The notes: generated from the letters alone by a model not told the origin. A stretch of DNA of 64,000 nt from Frankia casuarinae (GCF_000013345.1 NC_007777.1:1116001-1180000); one strand, 5' to 3'; positions 1 to 10,144 are shown, counted from the stretch's first letter. Program-made: numbers and translations.

Positions 1-1
1 G

Positions 2-1057
2 CGGGACTACCCGGACGTCTTCCTCACCCTGGAGGCGACGCCCGGGGCCGAGTCGGCAGCCAAGTTCCGCAACTCGCGCTACTACGTGCCCGCCTCGATC
101 ACCGCTCCGTCGGCCCGGCCGGCTCCCGAGGAGCTGCCGTCCCTGCGGCAGCAGTCGGTGATCTCGCAGCTCGTGACGCTGAGCCGACGAACAATGGCGG
201 TCGTCGCATCCGACAAGTCATACCTGCGGCTCATCATCGCTTTCCCGTTCCTGCTCGGGCTGATACCCAGGGCCATCGGCGGGAACTTTGATCTCACGGC
301 CGAACAGGCCAAACAGTTCTCGCCGAACTCGGATGCCCCGACAGTTCTTTTGATCATGGTTCTCTGTGCCTGTTTCATGGGCATGGCGAACTCGGTCAGA
401 GAGATCGTCAAGGAACGGGCGATCTATCGAAGAGAGAGAGCCATCGGTCTGTCCCGGACCGCGTATGTCGGTTCGAAGATCCTCGTTCTTATCGTGATCA
501 CTGTCGCCCAGGCGATCCCGTTCACGTTGATCGGTCTTGCCGGGCGAACGCCGGACAGGGGCGTCGTGCTCGGGAACGCCCTGCTCGAACTGCTCATCGC
601 CGTGATCGTGGTCTCGCTTGCGTCGGCCATGCTCGGGCTGGTGATCTCGGCGATGGTCGACAACGCGGACAAGACCATGCCGCTCCTGGTGTTGATCACC
701 ATGGCCCAGCTCATCTTCAGCGGTGGCATCGTGCCGGTGAAGGGCACGCCCGGTCTGGAGCAGATCAGCTACATCGCGCCGGCCCGCTGGGGCTTCGCGT
801 CGATGGCCTCGGTCGGTGACCTGAACCGCATCACCCTGGCCGGCGTGCTGCGGCCGGACAACCAGAAGCCGGTGAACCCGAAGGTCGTTGACGACCCCTT
901 CTTCGACCACAGCGCTTCGGCGTACCTCACCGACATCGTCGCCGGTCTCGTCGTCGGCGTCTTCCTCGTGATCATCACCTCCCTCCTGATTCGCCGGATG
1001 GACCCGAAGACCGTCAAACGCGCCGCCGCCGCACCGGTCAGCGGCCCACCCCGCTAG
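2..1057 (+). CDS. ABC-2 type transporter permease domain, C-terminal part (5' end outside window)
   Basis: The reading frame is open from the first bases of the window, so the gene begins upstream; the GTG at 86 is inside the protein. The visible part starts with a soluble linker and then has several hydrophobic segments typical of an ABC-2 permease: one near LRLIIAFPFLLGLIP, one near VLLIMVLCACFMGMANSV, the conserved amphipathic stretch IVKERAIYRRERAIGLS, then three further spans and a last one near DIVAGLVVGVFLVIITSLL. The YRRERAxGLS motif before a membrane pair is characteristic of ABCG-like and FHA-ABC fusion exporters of actinobacteria, where the ATPase precedes the permease in the same chain. 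The substrate cannot be inferred. A hairpin follows the stop codon directly. Confidence 0.85.
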   Translation, partial: RDYPDVFLTLEATPGAESAAKFRNSRYYVPASITAPSARPAPEELPSLRQQSVISQLVTLSRRTMAVVASDKSYLRLIIAFPFLLGLIPRAIGGNFDLTAEQAKQFSPNSDAPTVLLIMVLCACFMGMANSVREIVKERAIYRRERAIGLSRTAYVGSKILVLIVITVAQAIPFTLIGLAGRTPDRGVVLGNALLELLIAVIVVSLASAMLGLVISAMVDNADKTMPLLVLITMAQLIFSGGIVPVKGTPGLEQISYIAPARWGFASMASVGDLNRITLAGVLRPDNQKPVNPKVVDDPFFDHSASAYLTDIVAGLVVGVFLVIITSLLIRRMDPKTVKRAAAAPVSGPPR

Positions 1058-1061
1058 GCCC

Positions 1062-1112
1062 CTTGCCTATCCAGAGGTATAAATCAGGCACAAAAGCCTC
1101 TGGACAGGCAAG
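1062..1112 (+). terminator. Hairpin after the ABC permease gene
   Basis: Bases 1062-1077 pair with 1097-1112 (16-bp stem, one mismatch, 19-nt loop) five bases after the permease stop. There is no long T run, as is common in high-GC actinobacteria. The same hairpin sequence occurs inverted at 1706-1765, at the end of the converging kinase gene, so it may be a repeated element used as a terminator. Confidence 0.55.
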
Positions 1113-1149
1113 GAAGCCGGGAGCCTCGGGCGTCCGTCCCGGGTTCCCG

Positions 1150-1619
<470 letters not shown>

Positions 1620-1768
1620 GGGACTGGGTCACGTCCCCAGCGTCGATCACGGTTCGAGTATCCTGCCGGGCTCGTCCGCGATCTGTGCATAACCGACTCC
1701 TCTCGCCGGCTTCCTTGCCTGTCCAGAGGCTTTTGTGCCTGATGTATCCCGCTGGATGGGCAAGGAGC

Positions 1769-3973
1769 TCAGCCGGCGTTCCAACGGGCGTGGCCGTTGA
1801 ACCCGCCGGTAGTGGTGAGCTTGCGGTCACCATCGTTCAGATCGTCCGGATTCAGAACGTAGAGCTGCCGGTCATCGGGGTTCGTGGGATTGCGCTGCCC
1901 GCTGAAGGCGATGCGACCGTCCGGCGCGTAGGCCGGGTCCTGGTCGTCCCCGCGCACCCGGGTGAGCTGCCGGGCGTCGGTGCCGTCCGAGTTCATCTCG
2001 AAGATCTCCAGATCGCCGTTCTTCGCTCGGGTGAAAGCGATCTTTCTGCTGTCCGGGGACCAGACCGGGTCCGAGTCCCCGTTACCCTGATCCTGCGTGA
2101 TCGGGGTCGGCTGGGCATCCGGTTGGGTCGGGATCACCACGATGAAGCCGCGGTTGCCACCGGTACTGTTCGACCAGTAGGCGATCCGCTCGCCATCCGG
2201 CGACCAGGCGGGGTCGGTCGCCTGTGGCTTCGCGTTGAGCCGTCGCACGCTCGAGCCGTCCAGTTTCACCACATACAGGCCGGGGTTCAGCGTTCCGGTC
2301 TGATCCGTGGTGGAACGGATGACCAGGAAGCCGCCGTCGGGGGAGAGCGAGGGCCGGGCGTCGTCCGCGATCGTCAGCTTGGCGGCCGGGCCCAAGGTGA
2401 ACAGCTGTACCGGTTTCCCGGAGCCATCGGCGGCGATCGCCTGCAGCGTATTCGGGCTGCCCTTCTTGAAGTAGACGATCGTCTTGCGATCGCTGCTGAT
2501 CGCGGGCAGCATCTCCTGGTCCGGACCGGTGACGATCGGCTTGTCGTTCGCGAGCGGCCCGTTGTCCGTGACCTGCCCGGTGAACAGGTCGTAGTTGCCG
2601 TTGCGGTTGGACGCGTAGACGAGGGTGTCCTTGCCAAGCGGCTGGGCCGCCCTGGGCAGCGTGAAGGCCGCCGATTGGGCCGATTGGGTCGATGTGGCCG
2701 GAGCCCCGGAGACGGTGGCCGGATTGGCCGCGTCGGTCCCGGAGCCGCCGTCACCACCCGCGCTGAGGGCGAATACTCCCGCGAGGATCGCGCCGACGAC
2801 CACGACACCTCCACCGACGAGCAGCGGGGTGCGGTTCCTGCTCCTGCCCGTGCCGCCCTGCCGGCCGGGGCCATCGGCTCCACCGCCCCCGGGACCCCCG
2901 GGACCCCCGGCGCTGGCGGGTAGCCGGGTCGGGGCGTCCTGGTCGACGGTGTAACCGCTGCTGACGGGGGCCGCTGCCGGCGCGGGGAATCCGGCCCCGT
3001 GGGGCCCGGTGCTGCCTGTGGCAGGGGTGCCTGTGGCCGGGGCGCCTGGGCCGGGCACCGGCAGCTTCCAGCCCTGCAGGACGTTCGTGACGTCCTGCGG
3101 GTTGACGGCGGCGGCGGCGTCCGGGCCGGTGCCCGACGGGTCGCCGAGCAGGCGCAGCATGAGCTGCTGGGCGCTCGGGCGGGTACTCGGGTCCTTGCGC
3201 ATCGCGTGCCAGACGATCGGGCGCAGCGCCGGGTCGACGTCGTCGAGTTGCGGTTCCTCGTGTAGGGCGCGGTAGAGCAGCACCTGCGCCGAGGCCTCAC
3301 CGAAGGGGTAGTGCCCGGTGGCGGCGAAGGCGACGAGGCCACCCCATGCCCAGATGTCGACCGCCGAGGTGATCGGCCGGCTCTCGATCTGCTCCGGGGA
3401 CATGAACGCCGGCGTCCCGAGCTGCTGGAGATCGCCGGTGAGGTTGCTGCCGGCGTCCACTGCCCGGGCGATACCGAAGTCGATCACCCGAGGGCCGAAC
3501 GGTGAGAGGATGACGTTCGCGGGCTTGAGGTCGCGGTGCACGATCCCGGCGCTGTGGATGGCGGTGAGCGCCGCGGCCACGCCGACCGCGAGTTGTTCGA
3601 GGTTGGCATCGGCGAGCGGGCCGTTGCGCTGGACGTACCGGGCGAGGGTCTCGCCCTCGATGAACTCGGTGACCAGGTAGGGCCACTCGGCGTCCGGATC
3701 GGCGTCGAGCACCTCGGCGGTGCAGACCCGGGCGACTCGCCGGGCGGTCTCGGCCTCCAGCCGGAACCGGGCTCGGAACTCGGGGTTTCCGACGGCCTCG
3801 TTCCGGATCACCTTGATGGCGACGAGCCGGCCCTTCCCGGAGCGGCCCAGATAGACCATGCCCATTCCACCCTGGCCGAGTTTGCCCAGCAGCGTGTACG
3901 AGCCGAGCTCGTGGGGGTCGTCCGGGCCAAGGGGGGCGGATCGTGCCGCCACACCCGCATCCGATGACATCAT
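1769..3973 (-). CDS. Membrane Ser/Thr protein kinase with extracytoplasmic beta-propeller domain
   Basis: A 734-residue protein kinase of the bacterial Hanks/PknB type. Visible: glycine loop GKLGQGGMGMVYLG (about residues 30-43), ATP-binding Lys54 in VAIKVI, catalytic loop HRDLKPANV (Asp148), DFG at 165-167 and the GTPAFMSPEQ activation segment end. A proline/glycine-rich linker leads to one transmembrane helix (about 383-405, LLVGGGVVVVGAILAGVFAL). The outside part contains TolB/WD40-like propeller repeats with SPDG or SPDS turns (LSPDGGFLVIRS, WSPDGERIAYWS, WSPDSRKIAFTR). The propeller probably senses a cell-surface ligand; the signal is unknown. The ATG pair at 3968-3973 lies just before the family N-terminus and is preferred to a more upstream start. 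It converges on the inverted repeat. Confidence 0.93.
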   Translation of the reverse strand: MMSSDAGVAARSAPLGPDDPHELGSYTLLGKLGQGGMGMVYLGRSGKGRLVAIKVIRNEAVGNPEFRARFRLEAETARRVARVCTAEVLDADPDAEWPYLVTEFIEGETLARYVQRNGPLADANLEQLAVGVAAALTAIHSAGIVHRDLKPANVILSPFGPRVIDFGIARAVDAGSNLTGDLQQLGTPAFMSPEQIESRPITSAVDIWAWGGLVAFAATGHYPFGEASAQVLLYRALHEEPQLDDVDPALRPIVWHAMRKDPSTRPSAQQLMLRLLGDPSGTGPDAAAAVNPQDVTNVLQGWKLPVPGPGAPATGTPATGSTGPHGAGFPAPAAAPVSSGYTVDQDAPTRLPASAGGPGGPGGGGADGPGRQGGTGRSRNRTPLLVGGGVVVVGAILAGVFALSAGGDGGSGTDAANPATVSGAPATSTQSAQSAAFTLPRAAQPLGKDTLVYASNRNGNYDLFTGQVTDNGPLANDKPIVTGPDQEMLPAISSDRKTIVYFKKGSPNTLQAIAADGSGKPVQLFTLGPAAKLTIADDARPSLSPDGGFLVIRSTTDQTGTLNPGLYVVKLDGSSVRRLNAKPQATDPAWSPDGERIAYWSNSTGGNRGFIVVIPTQPDAQPTPITQDQGNGDSDPVWSPDSRKIAFTRAKNGDLEIFEMNSDGTDARQLTRVRGDDQDPAYAPDGRIAFSGQRNPTNPDDRQLYVLNPDDLNDGDRKLTTTGGFNGHARWNAG

Positions 3974-4615
3974 CGACCTGTACCCCCACCCGCCGCGTGC
4001 CGACCGCGGCCTCGCCCGGGAACGCCGCGCAGGTCGCGGGCCCGCCGGTGGACGCGCACCGACTCTTGATCCATCATGGAATTTCCCGATCAACCATTAC
4101 GGTCAACCGCTGGGAAAATCTTAGGCGAGAGTGACCGGGCACCGGGCCGTCGGGGCCCCGATAGCCCCCGCCACCTCGATGTCAATGCAGCGACAGGCAT
4201 TCGGCACCCGCGTGGCTTCCGTCCTCCGGTCACGTCCTGCCACCTCGTCGGCCGGGGGCCGACCAGGGTACGGTCGGGATCTGACCGGGGCCGACCGGGG
4301 CTGGCCAAGGTCCGGGCGGGGGAGTCTCCCGGGAACGCCGCGTCGCGTCCCCGGGAACCCCCCGAGTCACGGCCGAGCCGTCGCGGACCTCGCGGCATCT
4401 CCGATTGCCGGTCGGTCCACCGGCGACCCGGTCTGGTCCCGATCAAAGCGGCTGGCGGCCCACGCAACCCCGTATCTGTGCGGCCTTCGCCAAATGTGTC
4501 AGGAAGGGACGCTGAACGGCTGAACGTGAACGGCTGAACGTGAACGGCTGACCGCGCACGGCCGGCCATGGGTGGTCAGCCGTGCACGGTCGGTCTCGAA
4601 CGGAGCCGAACGGTG
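3974..4615. other. Non-coding stretch between kinase and nitroreductase genes
   Basis: Open frames here have no recognisable protein signature and look like GC-rich shadows. It should hold the kinase promoter on the minus strand. A short direct repeat (GAACGGCTGAACGT-like units, about 4513-4551) lies next to the 3' end of the nitroreductase gene. Confidence 0.5.
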
Positions 4616-5656
4616 CTACGCCCGATCATTCGACCCGACGACCTCCAGGACCTCGTCAACGTCCCGGCGGGGAGTGGGGCCGAGCGGTTGCGCACCCGGC
4701 TCGGGATAGCCGGCCCGCAGGATCATCTGGACGTGCCCGAGACCGCTGGTGGTGCCGCGGAACTGCTCCCGCATGCCCTCGACGTCGATCGCCTGCGACA
4801 TCGGCGACGAGGCGAGACCGAGCAAGGTGGCGGTGAGCAGCACACGTTGCATCGCCTGCCCGGCGCGCAGCCGGTCGGCGGTCGTGTCCGTATCGGTGCC
4901 GATGATCAGGATGCCGGGCCGTTCCACATCCGTCTCGTCCAGCACGGTCCCCGCCTCGCCGACCACGTCGAGGTCCCGCATCGGAAACTCGGACTGGCGC
5001 GGGGCGTCGGTGTGGACGACTGCGCTGCGCGGGATGCCGTCGGCCGACGTGGACCCCGTTCGACTCCACGAGGCCAGTTCCTCCCGGTAGGCCGCGTTGT
5101 GCGCCTCGATCCAGTCCGCCCGGGACAGCAGGACGCTGACCTGGACGCGCAGCTCCGGGTCGATCGGCGCGGTAAGCCAGCAGCCCTCCGCCTCGGCCGC
5201 GGCACGCAGGCGGCTGATTACCTCGGTCGGCAACGGCTGGTCGTCGAACGGCCGGCGATCGGTGTGCCGCCGCGGGATGGCATCGGCCAACGCCCGCTCG
5301 TCGTCCTCGGCAGGCTGATGGCCGATCACCGAGATGGTGGCGAGCGGAGCGGAGCGGAAGTCGTCAACGCCGTCGGGTAGCGGCTCCACCACGGGGACCT
5401 CGCCGCGGGCCCGCAGCGCCAGCCGGGCGTTGAACAGCGCCGCTCCGCAGCTCAACAGCATCTGCCGGCCCTCGGGATCGGCGACCTTGAGCTGGCGGGT
5501 GCTGTCGGCGAGAAGGGTGAGCCGGCCTGCCTCCAGGCGCCAGCGCCACGGCTGCGTGTTATGGATGGACGGCGCCGCGGCGGATGCGGCGACCACCTCC
5601 CGAGCCAGGTCGGGAGTCAGGGGAACCAGCGCGGACCGTGCTGCTTTGGTGGACAT
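4616..5656 (-). CDS. Acg-type nitroreductase-family protein
   Basis: 346 residues. Near the N-terminus is ASAAAPSIHNTQPWRWRLEAG, the signature of the Acg/Rv2032-like subgroup of FMN-binding nitroreductases, in which SxHNxQPWRW sits over the flavin. A second family segment, IPRRHTDRRPFDDQPL, and a C-terminal MQRVLLTATLLGLASSPMSQ followed by RAGYPEPGAQPLGPTPRRDV complete a pseudo-duplicated nitroreductase fold. Mycobacterial relatives belong to the dormancy regulon and may store FMN rather than reduce nitro compounds; whether this holds here is unknown. Length is normal for the subgroup. It appears monocistronic. Confidence 0.88.
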   Translation of the reverse strand: MSTKAARSALVPLTPDLAREVVAASAAAPSIHNTQPWRWRLEAGRLTLLADSTRQLKVADPEGRQMLLSCGAALFNARLALRARGEVPVVEPLPDGVDDFRSAPLATISVIGHQPAEDDERALADAIPRRHTDRRPFDDQPLPTEVISRLRAAAEAEGCWLTAPIDPELRVQVSVLLSRADWIEAHNAAYREELASWSRTGSTSADGIPRSAVVHTDAPRQSEFPMRDLDVVGEAGTVLDETDVERPGILIIGTDTDTTADRLRAGQAMQRVLLTATLLGLASSPMSQAIDVEGMREQFRGTTSGLGHVQMILRAGYPEPGAQPLGPTPRRDVDEVLEVVGSNDRA

Positions 5657-5898
5657 CTCAGCCTCCCTTCTCTCAAGTGTCTACCCCCAGCCTGCCCTCC
5701 CGACCGGGTAGAGGGCATGTGCCGAGAGGAACAGCCGGGGGTGGACCAACGGCCGGCAGGCGGAAGTCGGGCGTCGGGTAGCGAGGCGTCGGGTAGCGGG
5801 CCCGAGACACCGCCGCGGACGTGGTGGGTGGGTACCGCCCCGCCGGGGCGGCATGGCCGGGGCGGAGTGATGGCGGGTATCGCGGGTAGTCCCACTGC
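5657..5898. promoter_or_regulatory. Divergent intergenic region
   Basis: Bounded by the divergent nitroreductase and HhH genes, so promoters for both should lie here. On the minus strand a GAGAGAAGGGAGG-like Shine-Dalgarno precedes the nitroreductase ATG. A short GCGTCGGGTAGCG direct repeat is seen at about 5768-5798. No convincing operator was found. Confidence 0.4.
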
Positions 5899-6558
5899 AT
5901 GGCTGGAACCGACACAGAAGCGGTGCTCGCCGAACTGCTCGCCCGGCATGGGCGGACCTACGCCGACGAGATCGGCGCCGACGTGCCGGCTGACACCGCG
6001 GAGGCGATGTTCAAGATGATCGTCTTTGCCCTGCTCGCGAGCGCGCGGATCCGCACGTCGATCGCGGTCGCCGCCTGCCGTTCCCTGATGGACGCCGGCT
6101 GGACCGACGCCGCCGCCATGGCCGAGGCGACCTGGGAGGACCGTACCCGGGTGCTGAACAGCAGCGGGTACGCGCGCTACGACGAGAGCACCTCTCGGAT
6201 GTTGGAGGCGGCCTGCCGTTCCCTGATGGACACCTACGACGGTGATGTCCGCCGGCTGCGGGATGCCGCCGAGCACTCCCCGGACCGGGAGCGAGAGCTG
6301 CTACAGAAGATAAAGGGGATCGGGCCGGTCGGTGCCGACATCTTCCTGCGCGAGGCGCAGGCCGGATGGGACGAGCTGGTGCCCTACCTCGACGAACGCA
6401 CCCGGAGAACGGCCGGAGCGCTCGGGCTGCCGACCGACCCGGCGAGGCTCGCCGCGCTGGTTGGCCGGCAGGACTTCCCGCGGCTGGTCGCCGCGCTGGT
6501 GCGGGCGCGTCTCGAGCACGACGTCACCGACCTGCGGGAGGCGGCGAGCAGGCCCTGA
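5899..6558 (+). CDS. HhH-GPD (endonuclease III-like) protein lacking an Fe-S cluster
   Basis: 219 residues, mostly helical. The helix-hairpin-helix element LLQKIKGIGPVGADIFLREA (about residues 134-153) matches the LxxLPGVGxxTA motif of endonuclease III and related base-excision glycosylases. The N-terminal part (MFKMIVFALLASARIRTSIA) resembles the helix that positions damaged DNA. The four-cysteine Fe-S motif of EndoIII is absent, and the catalytic Lys of bifunctional glycosylases cannot be identified, so enzymatic activity is uncertain. Actinobacteria often carry such short paralogues annotated only as endonuclease. Confidence 0.75.
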   Translation: MAGTDTEAVLAELLARHGRTYADEIGADVPADTAEAMFKMIVFALLASARIRTSIAVAACRSLMDAGWTDAAAMAEATWEDRTRVLNSSGYARYDESTSRMLEAACRSLMDTYDGDVRRLRDAAEHSPDRERELLQKIKGIGPVGADIFLREAQAGWDELVPYLDERTRRTAGALGLPTDPARLAALVGRQDFPRLVAALVRARLEHDVTDLREAASRP

Positions 6559-6646
6559 CGCCAGTCCGGTCCCGACCCCAACCGGCGAGGCAGCAGGCAG
6601 GCAGGAGTCAGATAGGCAGGCAGGAGTCAGGTAGGAGGACGTGTCG

Positions 6647-7216
6647 ATGACGACGCACGACGACAGGATTCAACGCAAGATCGCGTTTCTGGTGGCGCCG
6701 GAGGGCGTCGAGCAGGTCGAACTCACCGAGCCGTGGAAGGCCATCGAGCAGGCCGGCCTGAGTCCGGTGCTGGTGTCGACGGAGGGAGGCAGGGTGCAGG
6801 CGTTCCGGCACCTGAACCCCGCGGACACCTTCCCGGTCGACATCACGGTCGCCGAGGCGGATCCCGCGGACTTCGACGCGCTGGTGCTGCCCGGCGGAGT
6901 CGCCAATCCGGACGAGCTGCGGTGGCAGCCGGGTGTTGTCGAGTTTGTCCGGTACTTCTTCGACGCCGGCCGCCCGGTGGCGTCGATCTGCCACGCTCCG
7001 TGGACCCTGATCGAGGCGGACGTGGTCCGCGGACGGCGGATCACGAGCTGGCCGAGCCTGCGCACCGATCTGCGCAACGCCGGGGCCGAGGTCGTGGACG
7101 AGCAGGTCGTCATCTGCCGGTCCGGGCCGAACACGCTGATCAGCAGCCGCAGGCCGGACGATCTGCCGGCCTTCGACAGCGCCCTGGTGGAGCATCTCAC
7201 CTCGGTGGGCGTCTGA
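6647..7216 (+). CDS. DJ-1/PfpI family protein (type 1 glutamine amidotransferase-like)
   Basis: About 189 residues. The family core is visible: KIAFLVAPEGVEQVEL at the N-terminus, the FDALVLPGGVANPDELR strand-turn, and the nucleophile elbow ASICHAPWTLIEADVVRG with its Cys and following His, then RRITSWPSLRTDLRNAGAE. This matches YhbO/PfpI-like proteins linked to protein or nucleotide deglycation and general stress. An AGGAGG at 6632-6637 lies about 9 bases before the ATG at 6647; the in-frame GTG at 6641 is too close to it. The leader contains a GGCAGGCAGGAGTCAG-type direct duplication (6594-6631). Confidence 0.9.
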   Translation: MTTHDDRIQRKIAFLVAPEGVEQVELTEPWKAIEQAGLSPVLVSTEGGRVQAFRHLNPADTFPVDITVAEADPADFDALVLPGGVANPDELRWQPGVVEFVRYFFDAGRPVASICHAPWTLIEADVVRGRRITSWPSLRTDLRNAGAEVVDEQVVICRSGPNTLISSRRPDDLPAFDSALVEHLTSVGV

Positions 7217-7646
7217 TCACCTCGGTGGACGCCCCAGCTCGGGATGCCGTTCACCGTGGATGCGAAGGAACCGCCGGAAACGGCTCCTTCGCCCGGGCTG
7301 CTCGCTACCTCGGATCAGGTGGGTCGCTACCCCGCACCAGGTGGATCATTGCGGGGTATCCCGTCGCCGGACATCCGTAACCTGGAACAGCGATGATGCG
7401 GCATTCCGGCCGCCGTGCCGGATGGCGCGGGCCGGCTCGCCGGGGTCGCCGTGGTCGTTCGTGGACACGCCGTCGTTGTCGTGGACATGTCATTACCAGG
7501 GTGGGGTCACCAGAGCCGGGTCACCGGGCGGGTCGGAAGATCTGCGGGGGAGGGGCTGTTACCCTTCCTGGCTCACCTGACGGCGTTGGCTCGCAGCCCG
7601 GGAAGCCGCAATCCAAGAATCCGACCGCGACCGGGAGGGAGAGCCG
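7217..7646. other. Non-coding stretch upstream of the helicase gene
   Basis: About 430 bases without a supported gene. Two near copies of a TCAGGTGG/CCAGGTGGATC-like motif around 7313-7350 are the only structure noticed. It presumably holds the helicase promoter; the last bases (GGGAGGGAGAGCCG) supply its ribosome-binding site. Confidence 0.4.
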
Positions 7647-10136
7647 GTGCCGACCACGCAGGACGTCGAGCGCGCCCGTGAACAGGCGTACCTGGACACG
7701 CTGTACATCCGGTTGGACGAGGTCCGCGAGATCACCCGTGGGCAGCTGCGCCGGGTCCTGCTGGAAAGTGGCACGGGCACCCCCCAATCACTCGTGGAAC
7801 GGGACGTGTTCGCGGCGACCCACGCCGACCGGCTCGCCCGCCTCGACGCCGCCGAAGGGCGGCTGTGTTTCGGCGCGATGGACTACGCCGACGGGCGCCG
7901 GACGTACATCGGCCGGATCGGCCTGTCCGACAGCGGGCAGGAACCGATCCTGGTGGACTGGCGGGCCCCGGTGGCCACCGCCTTCTACCGGGCGACGCTG
8001 GCCGATCCGCATGGTCTGGTGCGCCGGCGTCATCTGCGGACCAAGGGCCGGGAGGTCACCGGCATCGCCGACGACCCGTTGAGCCTGCCGGTCGACATGG
8101 CCACCGGCACCGGTAGCGGCACGGCCACGGGCAAGTCCGGCGGGGTGACGGCGTCCGGCGACACGATGCTGCTCGAGGCGCTGGCAGCGCCCAGGACCGG
8201 GCGCATGCACGACATCATCGCCACGCTGCAGGCCGAGCAGGACCGTATCATCCGGGCGCGGGCGAACGGCGTGCTCGTTGTCGACGGCGGACCGGGGACC
8301 GGTAAGACCGCGGTGGCGCTGCACCGTGCCGCCTATCTGCTCTACAACGACCGGGCTCGGCTCGACCAGTCCGGCGTGCTGGTCGTGGGGCCGAGTCCGG
8401 TGTTCCTGCGCTACATCGACCAGGTGCTGCCCTCCCTCGGGGAGACCGGGGTGATCTTCGCCACGCCGGGACGGCTCTTTCCCGGGGTCGACGCGCACGG
8501 CGTCGAGGACGTCGCGACCGCGGCGCTCAAGGGTGATCCGAGGATGGTCGAGGTCATCGCCGCCGCCGTCAGGGACCGGCAGCGGCTGCCGCGGCGAGAG
8601 GTGCTCATCCCCTACGACGATCGCATGCTGCGCCTCGGTCGCGACACGGTCGCGCGGGCCCGCACCCGGGCGCGGCGCAGCCGCCGCCCGCACAACTCGG
8701 CCCGTCGGATCTTCCTGCGCGAGCTGTTGGCTGAGCTGACCACCCAGGTGGTGAACCAGATCCCGGGCGGGCTGCTCGACGCCGACGAACGTGGCCAGAT
8801 CACCCGGGACCTGTGGTCGGAGGAGGGGGTCCGTACGGCGCTCGACGGCCTCTGGCCGCTGCTGACCCCCCAGCGGCTCCTCGGGGAGCTCTTCGCCGAT
8901 CCGGCGGCCCTGGCGCGCGCGGCGGGTAGCCGGCTCACCCCGGCGGAACGATCCCTGCTCGAGGACCGGCGGACGGCCGCGGCGTCCGCCCGGATCCCGG
9001 TGCAGCGCGACGGCGCGGGTACGGCGGGTACAGCGGCCGTCGATCGGGCCGATCGGGCGTGGACTCCGGCCGATGTGCCGCTGCTCGACGAGGCCGCCGA
9101 GCTGCTCGGCGACCCGGACGAGGAGACCGGCCGCGAGACCGCCCGCCGTGCCGAGCGGGAACGCGAGGAGGAGCGCGAGTACGCCCGGGGCGTGGTGGAC
9201 ATGCTCGGACTCGAGGGGCAGGTCGACGCCGAGGCGCTCGCCGAGCGGTGGAGCGGGCCGCGGGCGCGGCGCAGTGCCGCCGACCATGCCCGCGAGGACC
9301 GTACCTGGACCTTCGGTCACCTGATCGTCGACGAGGCCCAGGAGGTCTCGCCGATGTTGTGGCGGCTGCTGTGGCGGCGCTGCCCGGGACGCACGGCGAC
9401 CCTCGTCGGTGACCTGGCCCAGACCGCCCGGCCGGGCGCGCCGGCGTCCTGGGGGGAGCTGCTGGGGCCCGCGGTCGGCGACCGGTTCACGGTCGAGCGG
9501 CTCAGCGTCAACTACCGCACACCTCAGGAGATCATGGATGTCGCCGCCGACGTCCTGCGGGCGCAGGACCCGACGGTCTCCGTTCCCCTCTCGGTGCGTT
9601 CGGTGGGCTGTGCCCCGACGGCGGTGCGCGTGGGCGACGTGACGGCCGACGAAGTCTCGGGCCTCGTCGGTCTGCTCGGGACTGGTCTGCTCGAGACTGG
9701 TCCGCTGGAGGACAGGCGGACCGTCGCCCAGGCGCATCCCGGGGACCTCGTCGCCGCCGTGGTGTACGCGGCGAGCCGGGCCGCGAGCGAGGTCGGTGAC
9801 GGGCGGGTCGCCGTGATCTGCCGCCCGCAGGACATCCCGGGGTTGCGCGGCGCCCTCATGGCAGCCCTCCCGGATTTGGCGGTCGCGGCGGACTCCGTCG
9901 ACCCCGCCAGCGCCGTCGGCAATGCTCTCGACGCGCCGGTGGCGGTGCTGAGCGTGGCGGAGAGCAAGGGTCTCGAGTTCGACGCGGTGGTGCTGGTGGA
10001 ACCGGCCGCGCTGCTGGCCGGGCCGACCCGGGGGCTTGCCGACCTCTACGTCGCGCTGACCCGGGCCACCCGTTTCCTGACCGTGGTGTATTCCGGCGAG
10101 CTTCCGCCGGTGCTGGGCCGGCTTGCCCCGCGGTGA
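7647..10136 (+). CDS. HelD/HelR-family superfamily 1 helicase-like RNA polymerase factor
   Basis: 829 residues. The N-terminal YLDTLYIRLDEVREITR is the coiled arm found in HelD proteins, which reaches into the RNA polymerase secondary channel. It is followed by the HelD-specific FGAMDYADGRRTYIGRIGL and ILVDWRAPVATAFYRAT. Walker A is GGPGTGKTAVALHR (about residue 214), motif II is HLIVDEAQEVSPMLWRLL, and motif VI-like sequence is ADLYVALTRATRFLTVVY near the C-terminus. HelD recycles stalled RNA polymerase by ATP-driven removal of nucleic acid; a subgroup (HelR) protects against rifamycins by displacing the drug. The long acidic/arginine-rich middle (about 430-540) is typical of the actinobacterial class. 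A strong hairpin follows the stop. Confidence 0.9.
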   Translation: MPTTQDVERAREQAYLDTLYIRLDEVREITRGQLRRVLLESGTGTPQSLVERDVFAATHADRLARLDAAEGRLCFGAMDYADGRRTYIGRIGLSDSGQEPILVDWRAPVATAFYRATLADPHGLVRRRHLRTKGREVTGIADDPLSLPVDMATGTGSGTATGKSGGVTASGDTMLLEALAAPRTGRMHDIIATLQAEQDRIIRARANGVLVVDGGPGTGKTAVALHRAAYLLYNDRARLDQSGVLVVGPSPVFLRYIDQVLPSLGETGVIFATPGRLFPGVDAHGVEDVATAALKGDPRMVEVIAAAVRDRQRLPRREVLIPYDDRMLRLGRDTVARARTRARRSRRPHNSARRIFLRELLAELTTQVVNQIPGGLLDADERGQITRDLWSEEGVRTALDGLWPLLTPQRLLGELFADPAALARAAGSRLTPAERSLLEDRRTAAASARIPVQRDGAGTAGTAAVDRADRAWTPADVPLLDEAAELLGDPDEETGRETARRAEREREEEREYARGVVDMLGLEGQVDAEALAERWSGPRARRSAADHAREDRTWTFGHLIVDEAQEVSPMLWRLLWRRCPGRTATLVGDLAQTARPGAPASWGELLGPAVGDRFTVERLSVNYRTPQEIMDVAADVLRAQDPTVSVPLSVRSVGCAPTAVRVGDVTADEVSGLVGLLGTGLLETGPLEDRRTVAQAHPGDLVAAVVYAASRAASEVGDGRVAVICRPQDIPGLRGALMAALPDLAVAADSVDPASAVGNALDAPVAVLSVAESKGLEFDAVVLVEPAALLAGPTRGLADLYVALTRATRFLTVVYSGELPPVLGRLAPR

Positions 10137-10144
10137 CGTGCCCG

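Noticed and set aside
1685-2923. Long plus-strand open frame opposite the Ser/Thr kinase
   Set aside because: Arg/Gly/Val-rich shadow of a clearly coding minus-strand gene; no family motif.
4090-4569. Open frames upstream of the kinase gene
   Set aside because: No ribosome-binding site, no motif, skewed Arg/Gly/Pro composition on both strands.
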